From Sclerodactyla briareus (taxonomy: Eukaryota; Echinodermata; Holothuroidea; Dendrochirotida; Sclerodactylidae): a stretch of 64,000 nt of DNA. Below are positions 1-10,795 of the stretch, one piece after another (positions within the stretch are counted from its first letter, which is position 1; the number at the start of each line of letters is the position of its first letter). The notes below the pieces were generated by a model that made no database searches, was not told the origin of the DNA, and worked only from the letters and a program-made list of their open reading frames with translations. Made by a program: the position numbers and the translations under genes. The stretch is taken from NCBI GenBank assembly GCA_026419785.1, contig JAODTK010002754.1:144531-208530 (forward strand). The letters run 5' to 3'.

Positions 1-850
1 CATCCTCTATTTAAAGTTTTTGTTATTTCAGTACATTGTTAATCAGTAGCCACTGCATTTAAAACACCGCCTGGTATATAGCAAGCAATACAGCGGTTGG
101 AATGTGTAAAAGTGCAGGTCAATTTTGCATAAGGACTGAGACTCGGACTCGGACTGGACACTGTGACTCGGACTCGGATACTGATGACTCGACTCGGATT
201 GAGAGGATTCGAATCCAGCACTGATAAACATTTGTCATTAATTGACTGTAGGACAATAACAATTGAAATCATACAGACTTCAGCAGAATATATGGTATTA
301 GGTAAAAAAAAAAAAGTAAGGGACGCCCGTATTTGTTGCATTCAAATCCCTCCAATCAGACTATATCATAATGTTGCATAATCATCTCAATTCAAAATTT
401 TAATAGGTTCCACACGTACCTGTTTTAGAGTTGGAGTCATCATTGAGGGAGTTCCTAATAATATGAGCGATGTAATGAATGCCCTATAAAACAACCCCAC
501 CAAGATATCCCCCCATCTTCCACTCCCACCCTTTACAGACTCTAGGACCATAAAAATGTTCCAAACAGCAGTATCTGATCATTGCATTCCAAGAACATCA
601 CCAATTCCGTCGTCTTCGCCATCCTCCCTATTAATCTACTGAAGACACTGTTTTCAACAAGCCCAGTCAGTCAAATGCACAATTGGCTAACTTCAAAATT
701 GAAATGAGCAATTCTGATGATATTGGACAACAAGACAACGTCAAGTACATCGCCTCTTTTATTATCAATGGTGATGTCAAAATTTCTACAGTATTCTTTC
801 TCCCGAGTTTCAGGATTTTTCTGAGGAATTCCCTGTGCGGTCTTGAACCT
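1..850. other. No gene seen; low-copy DNA
   Basis: Only short open frames occur here, up to about 100 codons and mutually overlapping on both strands. The stretch holds a degenerate GACTCGG repeat (126-206) and an A tract at about 304-315. No family, splice-site pair or structural RNA was recognised. Confidence 0.6.
126..206. repeat. Degenerate GACTCGG short tandem repeat
   Basis: The words GACTCGG, GACTCG and ACTCGGA recur about every 6-8 bases across roughly 80 bp, with interruptions such as ACACTGT. This looks like a decayed 6-bp (ACTCGG) microsatellite. Palindromic GGATTCGAATCC lies at its right edge but is not part of a tRNA, since no A box or cloverleaf is visible. Confidence 0.7.
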
Positions 851-861
851 AGTCTCGAGCC

Positions 862-1032
862 CAGGGTTCACGATAAACGGGGGCCTAGGGGACATTGATA
901 GCCCCCTAAGAAAATAGTACAATAACCCCAGGTCCGAATGAATTGTTGTAACCCAGGGGTTATTTCTTTTTTGGGGGGGGGGGGATAGCCCCTGGAGTCT
1001 CCATTGGGGTCTTCACTTGGTCACATTTAGGT
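862..1032 (-). mobile_element. Dispersed CAGGGTTC-ended MITE, truncated copy 1
   Basis: On the minus strand this ends in TTATCGTGAACCCTGG, preceded by GGGGGCTA and CCCCTGG phrases and, further inside, AAGTGAAGACCCC. The same ordered phrases occur at 47206-47378 and 54045-54156. The CAGGG terminus resembles hAT-type ends. The inner end matching CAGGGATTGAAATAA of the 47.2-kb copy is not found here, so this copy looks truncated. A G tract lies at about 976-985. Confidence 0.65.
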
Positions 1033-2819
1033 AAGCCTAACTAATAAATGCAGCAAGCACTATTTTCATCTTCCGTTGGCAGACTGGCACTTCAGTGTAT
1101 GTAGTAATGCATGTGAGCTAGGTTTTTAATACCTTTGGGGTTCATTTTCTCATTTGAAGCCCTGGTCCTCCTCATTGCTGAAGTCGAGAAAGTGATCACG
1201 CCCCTGGTCCTATCAAAATGACCCCTGGTCCCAAGCCAGATTCCAATCCAATGGCTCTTTATTTGGAAAAGTGACCCATGGACTCTTATCCCTTATTTCG
1301 CTCTCCTGCTGAAGCCACGTCCGAAAAGCTGGAGTCTGAGAGCCGAGGTCTGAGTCCTTCAAACGGTCGTGAGACCAAAACAGTTTCGAGACCCAGACCA
1401 GACCTCCTTTCGCAAGAAAATCTAATGCACTTTGTAGGAGAATATATATGTTACAAACAGTGCGGAATGCCTGATATTTTTGCGAATGGAAATTGAACCA
1501 TCCGAAAATGCCAGGGAATATGTTGCTGGAAAATAACGTAGACCTCAAACTTAAAAGTTTAGTATAAATTCAAATTGATTATATGATTTTTTTATATTAA
1601 ATAGATGAATTTAACCGCATAAATTAGCTGTCGGGTTAAATTTTTAGAGAATATATATGCACATATGACAAAACAGATTCTAAATGTAGAAATTTAGTTT
1701 GAATGTACAGCATTAAGGCAGCTGCTCACTGCAGCTAACTACCTACCATTCACTTAACATTTCTAGAAGCGCTCATGCTACTACCACAAGTATCAAACAA
1801 GTGTCTTGTGACACCCATACGATATACTAGGCCTACACATCCCCCTAATCATATGCGCTGAAAGGGATGAAACACTTCAGTGAGTTGCAATTAGGTGATG
1901 GGGACCAGCATGTTGCTTCGCTTCATTCTCACTATATTGTAAGGGAGTTTTTGTTGTTTTTTGATGGGGTAATTCTGTTTTGGGTTGGCTGAGCTTGCAA
2001 TCCGGGATTGATGAAGGCTGGATAGGTGGGGATTAGCTTTATGGCAGCTTTGTTACTGTTCGGAAATTTCACTTGCCTGGGCTGCCTTCCACAACTGGCG
2101 CCAAGCCAATGAGCACTTAGGACGTCCCAGTCGGGTGAAATTAGAAGTGGTACAATGGTACAGTACTTGACATTGTTTAACTACTGGAGTTGGGATTTTG
2201 ATTCTGGCTTCGGTGCTGGGCAGACCCTGTTTTAAATATGTGTATGAAGAAGCACAAGTTATTAGGTAGAACTCATTTTGTATTTGTACGGGCCAGTGGT
2301 TTTTGATTCTTGGAATTCTAGGCTGATATGAAGATATTTTTGATGGAGAGTGCTTAGGAACAATTCTGACGCGACTTCGGTAACTTAGCCCGCACAAAAA
2401 ACTGAGGGGCCCACGGCCCCACAGGACTGTGAAGCCGGGCAGGAAGGATTCATTAATAATTTATCCCCATATAGCACACGACAGTACCCAACGCCGCTAT
2501 GCATCTATCCACACTCATTGTTCATGCCCCCGAAACATATATATCTATATTGCGGACGACCTGGATTACGGCCTACTAATGGAATGTCGGCTAGGTTTTC
2601 ATGCAGGACCCTAGCCTGCGATCACTTCAAGTCGCAATACTGGTGGTGCTCGACGTAACGGCTTAGTGCGCTTTATGGCCAGTTGCCATGGCAACGCTGT
2701 AGCACAACCCAGCAAACGATTGAAGATGACAATTAACGAGCAGGGATTACTCTGTCTTCTAAAGAAACAACATTAAACAGCTCAGGAGGCAGAACACATA
2801 CGTACACGGTAGCCAAGGT
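1033..2819. other. No gene seen; low-copy DNA
   Basis: Two minus-strand open frames (1213-1548, 111 codons; 2053-2397, 114 codons) are the longest here. Neither shows recognisable domains, low-complexity bias or flanking splice signals, and the first overlaps an opposite-strand frame of 72 codons. The phrase CCCCTGGTCC recurs near 1160, 1201 and 1225. Nothing else is supported. Confidence 0.5.
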
Positions 2820-2823
2820 TTAA

Positions 2824-3398
2824 AGGAGGACTGCAGGATCAGTACAACAGGGTTATATCATGGGGAATGAAATTGAGAACAATATCTGCACGTCCAAACC
2901 CAAATCTTGTACGAGGTTCCAATGTGAAGTGACGGATCTCCAAATTTGGTCCATTATGCAGAGGGGTTAGGAAGCAATCCCTTTTGCACCAAAAAGTGAA
3001 TGACATCACAGGTGCACAGCATAGATATCTATGTATTTTTGTTTGTTTAATAAGTCATTTCAGCAGTTTCAATGGTTTTTCTCCTACAGAAGTACCATCA
3101 AACACCTACATAACCAACTACAGCAATTTCCTCACATAGACTAAGTAATTTTCAAAGTGAATAATGGGGGTAATAACAATCATATTGAATGAAACAGAAT
3201 AATTGAGTAGGTTTGTGTGTAGAGTGAGACATTCATTAGAGAAAAAACATTCCATTATCGGATTATGGGATGTTTTTTATCTTGCATAAGACATGCATAA
3301 ATATTTTGAAAGTCGGTAACGGAGAGCGGTATTGCGACGACTCATAGTTTTCCCTGTATAGCATATATAAACTCCCTAAATTCAGCCTGCAGTTGCAG
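2824..3398 (-). mobile_element. TTAA MITE with CTGCAG-type TIR (family M1), copy 1
   Basis: The left end reads TTAA then AGGAGGACTGCAGGAT. The right end is a degraded inverted partner around GCCTGCAGTTGC (3386-3397). The interior, read on the minus strand, matches three other copies in this window (4086-4585, 34531-35070, 46060-46646), sharing CACTTTGAAAATT, AGTCTATG...GATTGC and TGCAAGAT...ATCCCAT phrases. At about 575 bp and without a coding frame, it is a non-autonomous element. TTAA flanks suggest mobilisation by a piggyBac-like transposase, which is inference. Confidence 0.75.
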
Positions 3399-3991
3399 GC
3401 GATCAGTAATAGCCCAGTACCCCTCCAGTATGCCTGCTCAAGTCCAGGAGGCTTTTATCTAAGGACGGGTAACAACGCACAATATTTATAATGTTTATAA
3501 AAAATTCCTCATTCACACTCTTGCCTAATTATCGTGTAAAACAAATTTTCAGCACGCCTCTAGCAGCCACTCTGAATAAACGGCATGCATGATGTGGCAG
3601 TGGCTCGGCGTCGGCCGTGTGAATGAACAACCTCGGAGAGGCCCTAAGTGGGTGTTTACCGGGGAAACAGGCCAAAAACAACGCTTTCTGATGGGGGATG
3701 CTGCCACTGACATTTGTGATGCGTCTCACGCCTGTAAGGAAGATTGGAACGATGAGGGATTACAATTACGCAGCTTAAACTTGCCAAATTGGATTGAGGG
3801 AAATTGTAAGCCAACGGACTCTATCATCTCTTATCAACTACCTAGTAGTCGGTACATCTGGATAGGTAACTGACCGGAATAGACCTGATGTTGGAATGAG
3901 CAACATTAATGAATTTGGTAATTGTGAATCATGGACCATAATATATTCATATATAATTCTACAGGCGTTTAGTCGTAGTAAAATAACATAA
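3399..3991. other. No gene seen between repeats
   Basis: A plus-strand frame of 94 codons (3589-3873) overlaps a minus-strand frame of 66 codons. Neither resembles a known protein. The stretch is otherwise unremarkable and AT-rich toward its right end. Confidence 0.5.
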
Positions 3992-4082
3992 GAAGGAGAA
4001 CGCATGTTTGAACAGCCTGTACCCGCTTCATATTATTATAGAGTCAACTCATACCACATTATGGCATCCTACATTGAAACAT
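3992..4082 (+). repeat. Local direct repeat, copy 1 of 2
   Basis: The segment shares ACGCATGTTT.AACAGC, AGTCAACTCA and CACATTA.GG.ATCCT with 5117-5200, in the same order and orientation and about 1.1 kb apart. Copy 1 abuts the left end of the M1 MITE, so it may be older sequence interrupted by that insertion or the remnant of another element. Confidence 0.6.
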
Positions 4083-4085
4083 CAA

Positions 4086-4585
4086 AGGACAACTACAGGA
4101 TGAACTATGAAGAGGCTAATACATTAGCTAGAGAAAAACTCAGTCCAAACCCGAAGTGCATACAACTTCATTACAGAGTTACAGTCCTTTGAAGTTTGTG
4201 CAATGTGATGTGCATTGTGCAAGATCGAAAAGCATCCCATCAGCAAAATAATGGATGTCATACATGCAGAGCCCTGCAAATGATCTTTCACACATTATTT
4301 TCACTTCGAAAAGCATTTATTCTATTGAGAGAATTGCTGTAGTGGGTTGGTAGGTTTGATGGTGACTTTGGGTTGAGAGAAAGACAACAACTTCTGCAGA
4401 ATGTTGACTTATTCAACATGACATAACTTCCTGGGTTGTCAAGGTGACTTTCGCTGCATAATGACAAAACTTTGAAAGGCCCAAAACTCCACATGGGTTC
4501 ATCGCATTGAATGGGGTTTGGACCTATACAGTTTCCCATTCTCCGCAATATAACCTCTGTTGTATCCAAGCCTGGCAGTTGTCCT
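4086..4585 (+). mobile_element. TTAA MITE family M1, copy 2
   Basis: The left TIR is AGGACAACTACAGGATGA, preceded by TCAA, a one-base variant of TTAA. The right end, read in reverse complement, starts AGGACAACTGCCAGGCTTGG. Inner sequence matches the 46-kb copy through CATTATTTTCACTT, AAAGCATTTA, ATTGCTGTAGTGG and GGGTTTGGACCTAT. Length is about 500 bp with no coding frame. This copy has the best-matched pair of TIRs in the family within the window. Confidence 0.85.
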
Positions 4586-5116
4586 CTGAATATGAGGAAC
4601 AAAGATTCAGATGCAAAGATAAAGCGGCGAAGTATCATGAAGATTCATGTATGAGACCAATTGAGGAGGCAAGTCGGGCTGCATATTTTTTTGTATAGGA
4701 CAGATGAGGACAATTCAGGTTCAGGAAGGGCTAAAACAATAATCGTCTCATTAATGCAAGACTACCAAAAGGTAGGCTGAACATGACAAAATGATGATTT
4801 CATTTGGCTAATGGGAGGACACTTGTCTAACCCATATTTAGGAATAACGTACAACATCAACGTAGCTTAGTAAATTACTTGATTCCTAATCAAAGAACAG
4901 ACTCTATGCCCTCATTGAGTCTACCGCTGTAGTTTTGTGTCTGGATATGTAACCATAACAACCAACTGTTATTAACATAAAAACCTACATTTTAAATCCA
5001 TGCCTGAATATGAAATGTGTGAAAAACATGTGAATTTGGTGGAAAACCAGTCCTATAGCCTACATTCCAGCCCTAATTTTCCTCGGTACATTTCATCCGA
5101 GACTGAAGTATAATCT
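4586..5116. other. No gene seen
   Basis: Low-copy DNA between the M1 MITE and the next direct repeat. Only short frames are present. I see no repeat, RNA gene or regulatory signature that can be supported. Confidence 0.5.
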
Positions 5117-5200
5117 ACTTAGGACGCATGTTTAAACAGCTGTGGTCCAATCAATTCGTAGTCAACTCACGGCACATTAAGGAATCCTGCGGAATTACGC
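5117..5200 (+). repeat. Local direct repeat, copy 2 of 2
   Basis: Partner of 3992-4082, sharing the GCATGTTT, AGTCAACTCA and CACATTAAGGAATCCT phrases. It ends about 60 bp before the 57-bp minisatellite array. Confidence 0.6.
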
Positions 5201-5262
5201 ACATTGAAGTGATCGGCCATGTGTGCAGGTAGGTAGGAGAAATAGAGCATACAGATCCTACA

Positions 5263-7556
5263 GAGGAAGATGTCTATTAAAGGGGTCATATAGGACAGGG
5301 TTTTATTGGATTCAGTGAGCAGAGGAGGATGTCTATTCAAGGGGTCATATAGACAGGGGTTGTAATTGTTGTTTTTTCTGATTGATTCAGGAGCCGAGGA
5401 AGATGTCTATTAAAGGGGTCATATAGACAGGGTTTATTGTATTCAGTGAGCAGAAGAAGATGTCTATTGAAGGGGTCATATAGACAGGGTTTATTGGATC
5501 AGTGAGCAGAGGGAGATGTCTATTGAAGGGGTCATACAGACAGGGTTTTTTTTATTGGATTCAGTGAGCAGAGGAGGATGTCTATTAAAGGGGTTCATAC
5601 AGACAGGGTTAATTGGATTCAGTGAGCAGAGGAGGATGTCTATTAAAGGGGTCATACAGACAGGGTTTATTGAATTCAGTGAGCAGAGGAAGATGTCTAT
5701 TAAAGGGGTCATACAGACAGGGTTGCTTATTCTTTTTGTTTTTATTGGATTCAGTGAGCAGTGGAAGATGTCTATCAAAGGGGTCATACAGGACAGGGTT
5801 TATTGGATTCAGTGAGCAGAGGAGGATGTCTATTAAAGGGGTCATACAGACAGGGTTTATTGGATTCAGTGAGCAGTGGAAGATGTCTATTAAAGGGGTC
5901 ATACAGACAGGGTTTATTGGATTCAGTGAGCAGAGGAAGATGTCTATTGAAGGGGTCATACAGACAGGGGTTATTTATTTTTTTTTTTTTGTTTTTTTTT
6001 TTTTTTTTTTTTTTTTATTGGATTCAGTGAGCAGAGGAAGATGTCTATTGAAGGGGTGGAACAGACAGGGTTTATTGGATTCGTGAGCAGAGGTAGATGT
6101 CTATTGAAGGGGTCATACAGACAGGGTTTATTAGATTCAGTGAGCAGAGGAAGATGTCTATTAAAGGGGTAATACAGACAGGGTTTATTGTATTCAGTGA
6201 GCAGAGGAGGATGTCTATTAAAGGGGTAATACAGACAGGGGTTATTGTATTCAGTGAGCAGAGGGAGATGTCTATTGAAGGGGTCATACAGACAGGGGTT
6301 ATTGGATTCAGTGAGCAGTGGAAGATGTCTATCAAAGGGGTCATACAGACAGGTTTATTGGATTCAGTGAGCAGAGGAGGATGTCTATTAAAGGGGTCAT
6401 ACAGACGGGTTTATTGGATTCAGTGAGCAGAAGAAGATGTCTATTAAAGGGGTTCATACAGACAGGTTTATTGGATTCAGTGAGCAGAGGAAAATGTCTA
6501 TTAAAGGGGTCATACAGACAGGGTTTATTGGATTCATGAGCAGAGGAAGAGTCTATTAAAGGGGTCATATAGACAGGGTTTATTGGATTCAGTGAGCAGA
6601 GGAAGATGTCTATTGAAGGGGTGGAACAGACAGGGTTTATTGTATTCAGTGAGCAGAGGTAGATGTCTATTGAAGGGGTCATACAGACAGGGTTTATTGG
6701 ATTCAGTGAGCAGAAGAAGATGTCTATTGAAGGGGTCATACAGACAGGTTTATTGGATTCAGTGAGCAGAAGAAGATGTCTATTGAAGGGGTCATACAGA
6801 CGGGTTTATTGTATTCAGTGAGCAGAGGAAGATGTCTATTAAAGGGGTCATACAGACAGGGTTTATTGTATTCAGTGAGCAGAGGAAAATGTCTATTAAA
6901 GGGGTCATACAGACGGGTTTATTGTATTCAGTGAGCAGAGGAAAATGTCTATTAAAGGGGTCATACAGACAGGGTTATTGGATTCAGTGAGCAGAGGAAG
7001 ATGTCTATTAAAGGGGTCATACAGACAGGGTTTATTAGATTCAGTGAGCAGAGAAAGATGTCTATTAAAGGGGTCATACAGACCCCCCCCCAGGGTTTAT
7101 GGATCAGTGAGCAGAGGAAGATGTTATTAAAGGGGTCATATAGACAGGGTTTATTAGATTCAGTGAGCAGAGGGAGATGTCTATTGAAGGGGTCATACCA
7201 GACAGGGTTCATTTGATCAGTGAGCAGAGGAAGAGTCTATTAAAGGGGTCATATAGACAGGGTTTATTAGATTCAGTGAGCGAGGAAGATGTCTATTGAA
7301 AAGGTCATACAGACAGGGTTCATTGGATTCAGTGAGCAGGGAAGATGTTCATTTAAAAGGTCATACAGACAGGTTTATTGGATTCAGTGAGCAGAGGAAG
7401 ATTGTCTATTAAAGGGGGCATACAGACACGGTTTATTAGATTCAGTGAGCAGAGGAAGATGTCTATTAAGGGGGCATACAGACAGGGCTCGTTGGATTCA
7501 GTGAGCAGAGGAAGATGTTCATTTAAAAGGTCATACAGACAGGGTTCATTGATTCA
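5263..7556 (+). repeat. 57-bp minisatellite, about 39 units
   Basis: Each unit runs as GAGGAAGATGTCTATTAAAG, then GGGTCATACAGACAGGG, then TTTATTGGATTCAGTGAGCA. I counted 39 occurrences of the TGTCTAT core or its direct variants. Because 57 is 19 codons, units stay in frame. The consensus is open in two plus frames (19-residue unit MSIKGVIQTGFIGFSEQRK in one) and two minus frames. Frames nevertheless break often through one-base indels, the T tract at 5972-6016 and a C insertion near 7083. Variants GAGGAGG, GAGGAAA, GAAGAAG, GTGGAAG and GGAACAGACAG mark individual units. The last units (from about 7340) carry GATGTTCATTTAAAAGG and are the most decayed. No spacer sequence separates units, so it is a satellite and not a CRISPR array. 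Confidence 0.95.
5972..6016 (+). repeat. Poly-T tract interrupting the minisatellite
   Basis: About 40 T with a single G lie between two otherwise normal 57-bp units, at the slot where most units have TTTATTGG. A slippage expansion of the unit's own TTTATT is more economical than an inserted retroposon tail, because no other foreign sequence accompanies it. Shorter T expansions occur at the same slot near 5550 and, mixed with GTTTT, near 5730. Confidence 0.85.
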
Positions 7557-8580
7557 GCAACAGCCAGGCTGAACTGCACTTTGTGCTGACTTGGCAAATG
7601 GGGAGCTTGATGTGATTGCAATACAAGTTACCAGTTAGGTATTCTGATAATCCCATGCATAAATGCATAGTGCTGTAATCCTGGGGTTGACCCCTTCTTA
7701 GCAACGGGGTCATTGTCCACTCGATATTCAGGCCAAATCAGTGCTCCTTGCATGATAAGTGGACGCTTGCTGCTCGACCCATTGTCCTGATCAGAACGAC
7801 GACAAATGTGTAGGGGATTATTAGGCACACACGCCTTCCATTTCACCCTCCCCCCCCCCCCACCACCCTCATCCTCCTCCCAGATTGACAGTCATACACT
7901 ACATGTTAGTTGTTAAATGTGTATTCTTTTTCTTTATTCAGTTCTCTGGCCACTTTTGAAGGCAAAACTGTCCGAAGGAGACACCCCACTCTCCCGAGAA
8001 GTCACTGTCCAACCCTAATTTTCCCCTCAACCTCCTCGGCACTCTCCGCCCCCCCCCCCCCAACCCTTCTGATCCTGGATATGCCCCCGGACATAGCCAT
8101 CAACAAAATGTACTGACAATCTACAGTGGAACTACAAGACACCTGACCTGAATTTTGGGGTTCAGCAGTACTGAATCAACAACGCACATGTCACTGGAAA
8201 TGGGTCCATGTTTTACTCTCTTTTTTAGACCCTTCAGATGGAACACAAAATAAAACATGTAGGGGTCTAAATTGCAAGATTTGGCCTGAGGACCCCTGTA
8301 GCAGTACCCCCTGACTTGGTCATTCACATCCTGATGTAACGCCTGGAAAACACCACAAAGATCATACATTTCTCTGATGCAGAGGTTGACAATAGCAGCT
8401 AATATTGCATAGCGCCCTCTATATTGACATTGCATCAGAGTGACACCAAATTTTGAATAATATGAAAATAGTGAATTTTGTGATGAGCTTGAATGTTCAT
8501 ACAAAAAATAACAAACTATGTTCTGTCATGCAGATAAAAGATTAGTTTTGACGATATGAATGAACAAGTTGGTATTCATC
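7557..8580. other. Low-copy DNA with C tracts; one weak exon candidate
   Basis: C-rich runs lie at 7849-7861 and 8049-8061. A minus-strand frame of 127 codons (8121-8504) has no recognisable domain. The only gene-like signal is the splice-acceptor-like site and open frame at 7942-8116, listed separately. A tract of alternative direct repeats begins at 8581. Confidence 0.5.
7942..8116 (+). other. Possible terminal exon, unrecognised product (weak)
   Basis: A pyrimidine run ends in TTTATTCAG at 7933-7941, a good match to a 3' splice acceptor. The reading frame continues open for about 58 codons to a TGA at 8114-8116. It starts SLATFEGKTVRRRHPTLPRS, passes a proline run encoded by 13 C, and ends in a short hydrophobic then acidic tail. 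The 13-C run makes the frame uncertain, since a one-base error would give a different tail ending about 40 bases later. No protein family is recognised, no upstream exon was found and no clear AATAAA follows closely. Chance is a fair alternative. Confidence 0.15.
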
Positions 8581-8792
8581 TACGGCACTGTGGGCAATTA
8601 GCTTACAAAGTATTTTAGTTGCAAATTAAGACCACAGGTTTGTCACAGGAAACTGTTTCATTTAGTGCTGAGTTTTTAAAACATGGGTTTTCAAGATCTA
8701 TGACACTCTAGGCAATTAGCCTACAAAGTATTTTTGATGCAAAATTTTAGACCACAGGTTTGTCACAGAAAAAACATGGGTTTTCAAGAACA
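8581..8792 (+). repeat. Tandem duplication of a ~100-bp segment
   Basis: Two adjacent copies (8581-8698 and 8699-8792) share GGCAATTAGC.TACAAAGTAT, GACCACAGGTTTGTCACAG and AACATGGGTTTTCAAGA. Copy 2 lacks about 25 bp between the last two phrases. Nothing coding is visible. Confidence 0.85.
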
Positions 8793-9487
8793 ACCTGTGA
8801 CTATGTGAGGCAAAGAATAAACAGTGTCGTATAATAATCAGAACAGTCAACTGAAAGATGAACAACAGTGAAGGAACCAATGCGAAGAATTGGATCAGAT
8901 AAGAAAAATCTTCTTTTAACGATTAGAATCATCAACTTAATGTTAAAGTTCATAATTTTCGGATTCAAATAAACAAATCTGCACGATACAACGCATGAGG
9001 TTACTTACAGGAAGCCAAAAGGCCAATCTTAACTGGACGAGCTTCACAAGCAACTAAGTCTTACTGACTAAGTAGTCTACAATGATTATTAGATGTGTAT
9101 TGTTATACATTTGTTGGCAGCACGTAGGCAGCTGTTGATGTCAGCACAGACAAAAAAAACAATAGAGCATTGGCAGAGCTAGCGGACTGATTGCGACTGA
9201 AGGAAAGGGACAAAGAGGGTGCAATGCAAACAGGAGCATCATAAACGTTTGGTATAGCGATGCGTGCAAATATGCCAAATACTCCTGAGAAGTTTCGGTA
9301 ATGTCACCACGACGTTGACAACCTGCACACCATCTTGTCACTAAGTATTCATTCATCGGCCAACTTCTACATAGTGTTCTGAGCGAAAGGGTGGGTGAAT
9401 TTTTTCACAAACCTAGTGATATGAATATGGAAAACTGCAGATACAGTTCTGAAGAAATATTAGCTGGAGGAAAAAACCAATGGGTCA
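8793..9487. other. No gene seen
   Basis: AT-rich low-copy DNA. A minus-strand frame of 71 codons at 9141-9356 has a hydrophobic C-terminal part but no family resemblance. Nothing else is supported. Confidence 0.5.
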
Positions 9488-9575
9488 GTAACAAAAAACC
9501 TTTGAGGTTTGGAGCATCGTGTATTCAACAAGATCGAAGGCATCCCTCATGCAATAATGAATAAATGCGCATGCT
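9488..9575 (+). mobile_element. Fragment of MITE family M1
   Basis: The run CCTTTGAGGTTTG, then CAAGATCGAAGGCATCCCTC and ATGCAATAATG corresponds to the internal CCTTTGAAGTTTG...CAAGATCGAAAAGCATCCCA of the M1 copy at 4086-4585. No TIR is visible on either side, so this is a truncated remnant. Confidence 0.55.
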
Positions 9576-9599
9576 TGCACCATCATGCCAAAAAAAAAA

Positions 9600-9735
9600 A
9601 AAATCAAGGATTATCGCCCCCAGTGTCTCGCCGGGTTGCGCAATCAGTGTTTCCATTAATAGTCACATGCAAACAAATTACAGCCGGCCATTTAATGGGT
9701 TACTTTATCATTGGTAGTATTCGGCATTGAAACAC
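9600..9735 (+). repeat. Dispersed repeat shared with 24.77 kb, copy 1
   Basis: The phrases ATCGCCCCCAGTGTCTCGCC, TTGCGCAATCAGTG and CAAACAAATTACAGCCGGCCA correspond to ATCGCCCCGTGTCTCGCC, TTGCGCGATCAGTG and CAAACAATTTACGACTGGC at 24773-24860, in the same order. The element type is unknown. Confidence 0.65.
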
Positions 9736-10795
9736 CCTCCAATCAGTGATCAATTTCAATTTCGTAAGGGATGATTATTGACAATGTCTACTAAAGAGTA
9801 AAGAAGGATAAGTTTTGTGGGGACAGTGACTAAATTGCCTAAATTATGCAAAATTAGACACAATATTCCACTTCCTATTGGACCTATTTGCTCCACTTCA
9901 CATATCTCAGGACCACACTTAATACATTCTGGGAATTAAAGCAAACTTGAACAGTTGCTGATAGAGCAATTTAACCACTGACAAAAACCCTCAGGGACTC
10001 GAGTCATGATAAACCATTTTGGGGGACAATGTCAAGGGGACCATACCAATCAAGCCCTTCAGGAAAATCGAACCAATTTGAATTTGGAAACACCATGCAA
10101 AACATAGACACATCTGAATGCCTCTTAGTGTCCTCCAGCCTATTGGATAATTACAATTTGTGATATGGTTGATAAACCACAGGCCATGTAGTGCTCTATT
10201 AACAGAAATGAGTGGTGATGGAATGAAGAAAATGAAAGCAAAGTGATCAAAGTAATGTGTTACCGTAATGGTATCTCCACTACTTAATAAATATATTTTA
10301 AACATCATGTCATCCTTCACTCTCACTAAAACATCCATAGCTACCATAACAACAGACTGGGCCTTCAGCCACGAGCATACCTACCCTGGACTCTCTGGTT
10401 ATAAAACACTTATGAGTGATATCTCTCCAGATTACCATATTGTCCAAACAAAATCTATAGTCGTACTTCCCTGCTGTCTCACACATACCAATGCCAAGAT
10501 AAGATCCCCCTCTGTGCAGGGTGTAACCTGACACCCATAGGTACCTGCAAGCATGGACTTGTCTACTCTCCTTACCTCCTTTAAACATAAACAACCTTGC
10601 GATCTTGTCAGAGGGGGCCGGCCTAAAAGAAAGGTATTGACGGCAGGACGTGTAGGTGGGTTCATAGTACAGGGAGAGAGAAATCTTTGGAATAACTATT
10701 AGGATTTAAGAACCATTGATATTAGCCTCAAACTAATTTATGACATAACCGTCTCATGAACATATTCCCCTCGATAATTGAAGCACAATGCCTCA
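9736..10795. other. No gene seen; possibly old relative of 24.9-25.6 kb
   Basis: Only short open frames (up to 118 codons, minus strand 9991-10347) without recognisable domains. Faint similarity such as GATTACC.TATTGTCCAAACAA near 10430 and 24975 suggests the 9.6-11 kb and 24.8-25.9 kb stretches derive from one ancestral segment, but by eye this is weak. Confidence 0.4.

Noticed and set aside
5516-6739. Frames of 90-157 codons across the minisatellite
   Set aside because: They exist on both strands and in several frames only because 57 is a multiple of three and the consensus lacks stops. Indels break every one.
5263-7556. Regular array as a possible CRISPR
   Set aside because: Units are contiguous with no unique spacers, and the surrounding DNA is eukaryotic in character. 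It is a minisatellite.
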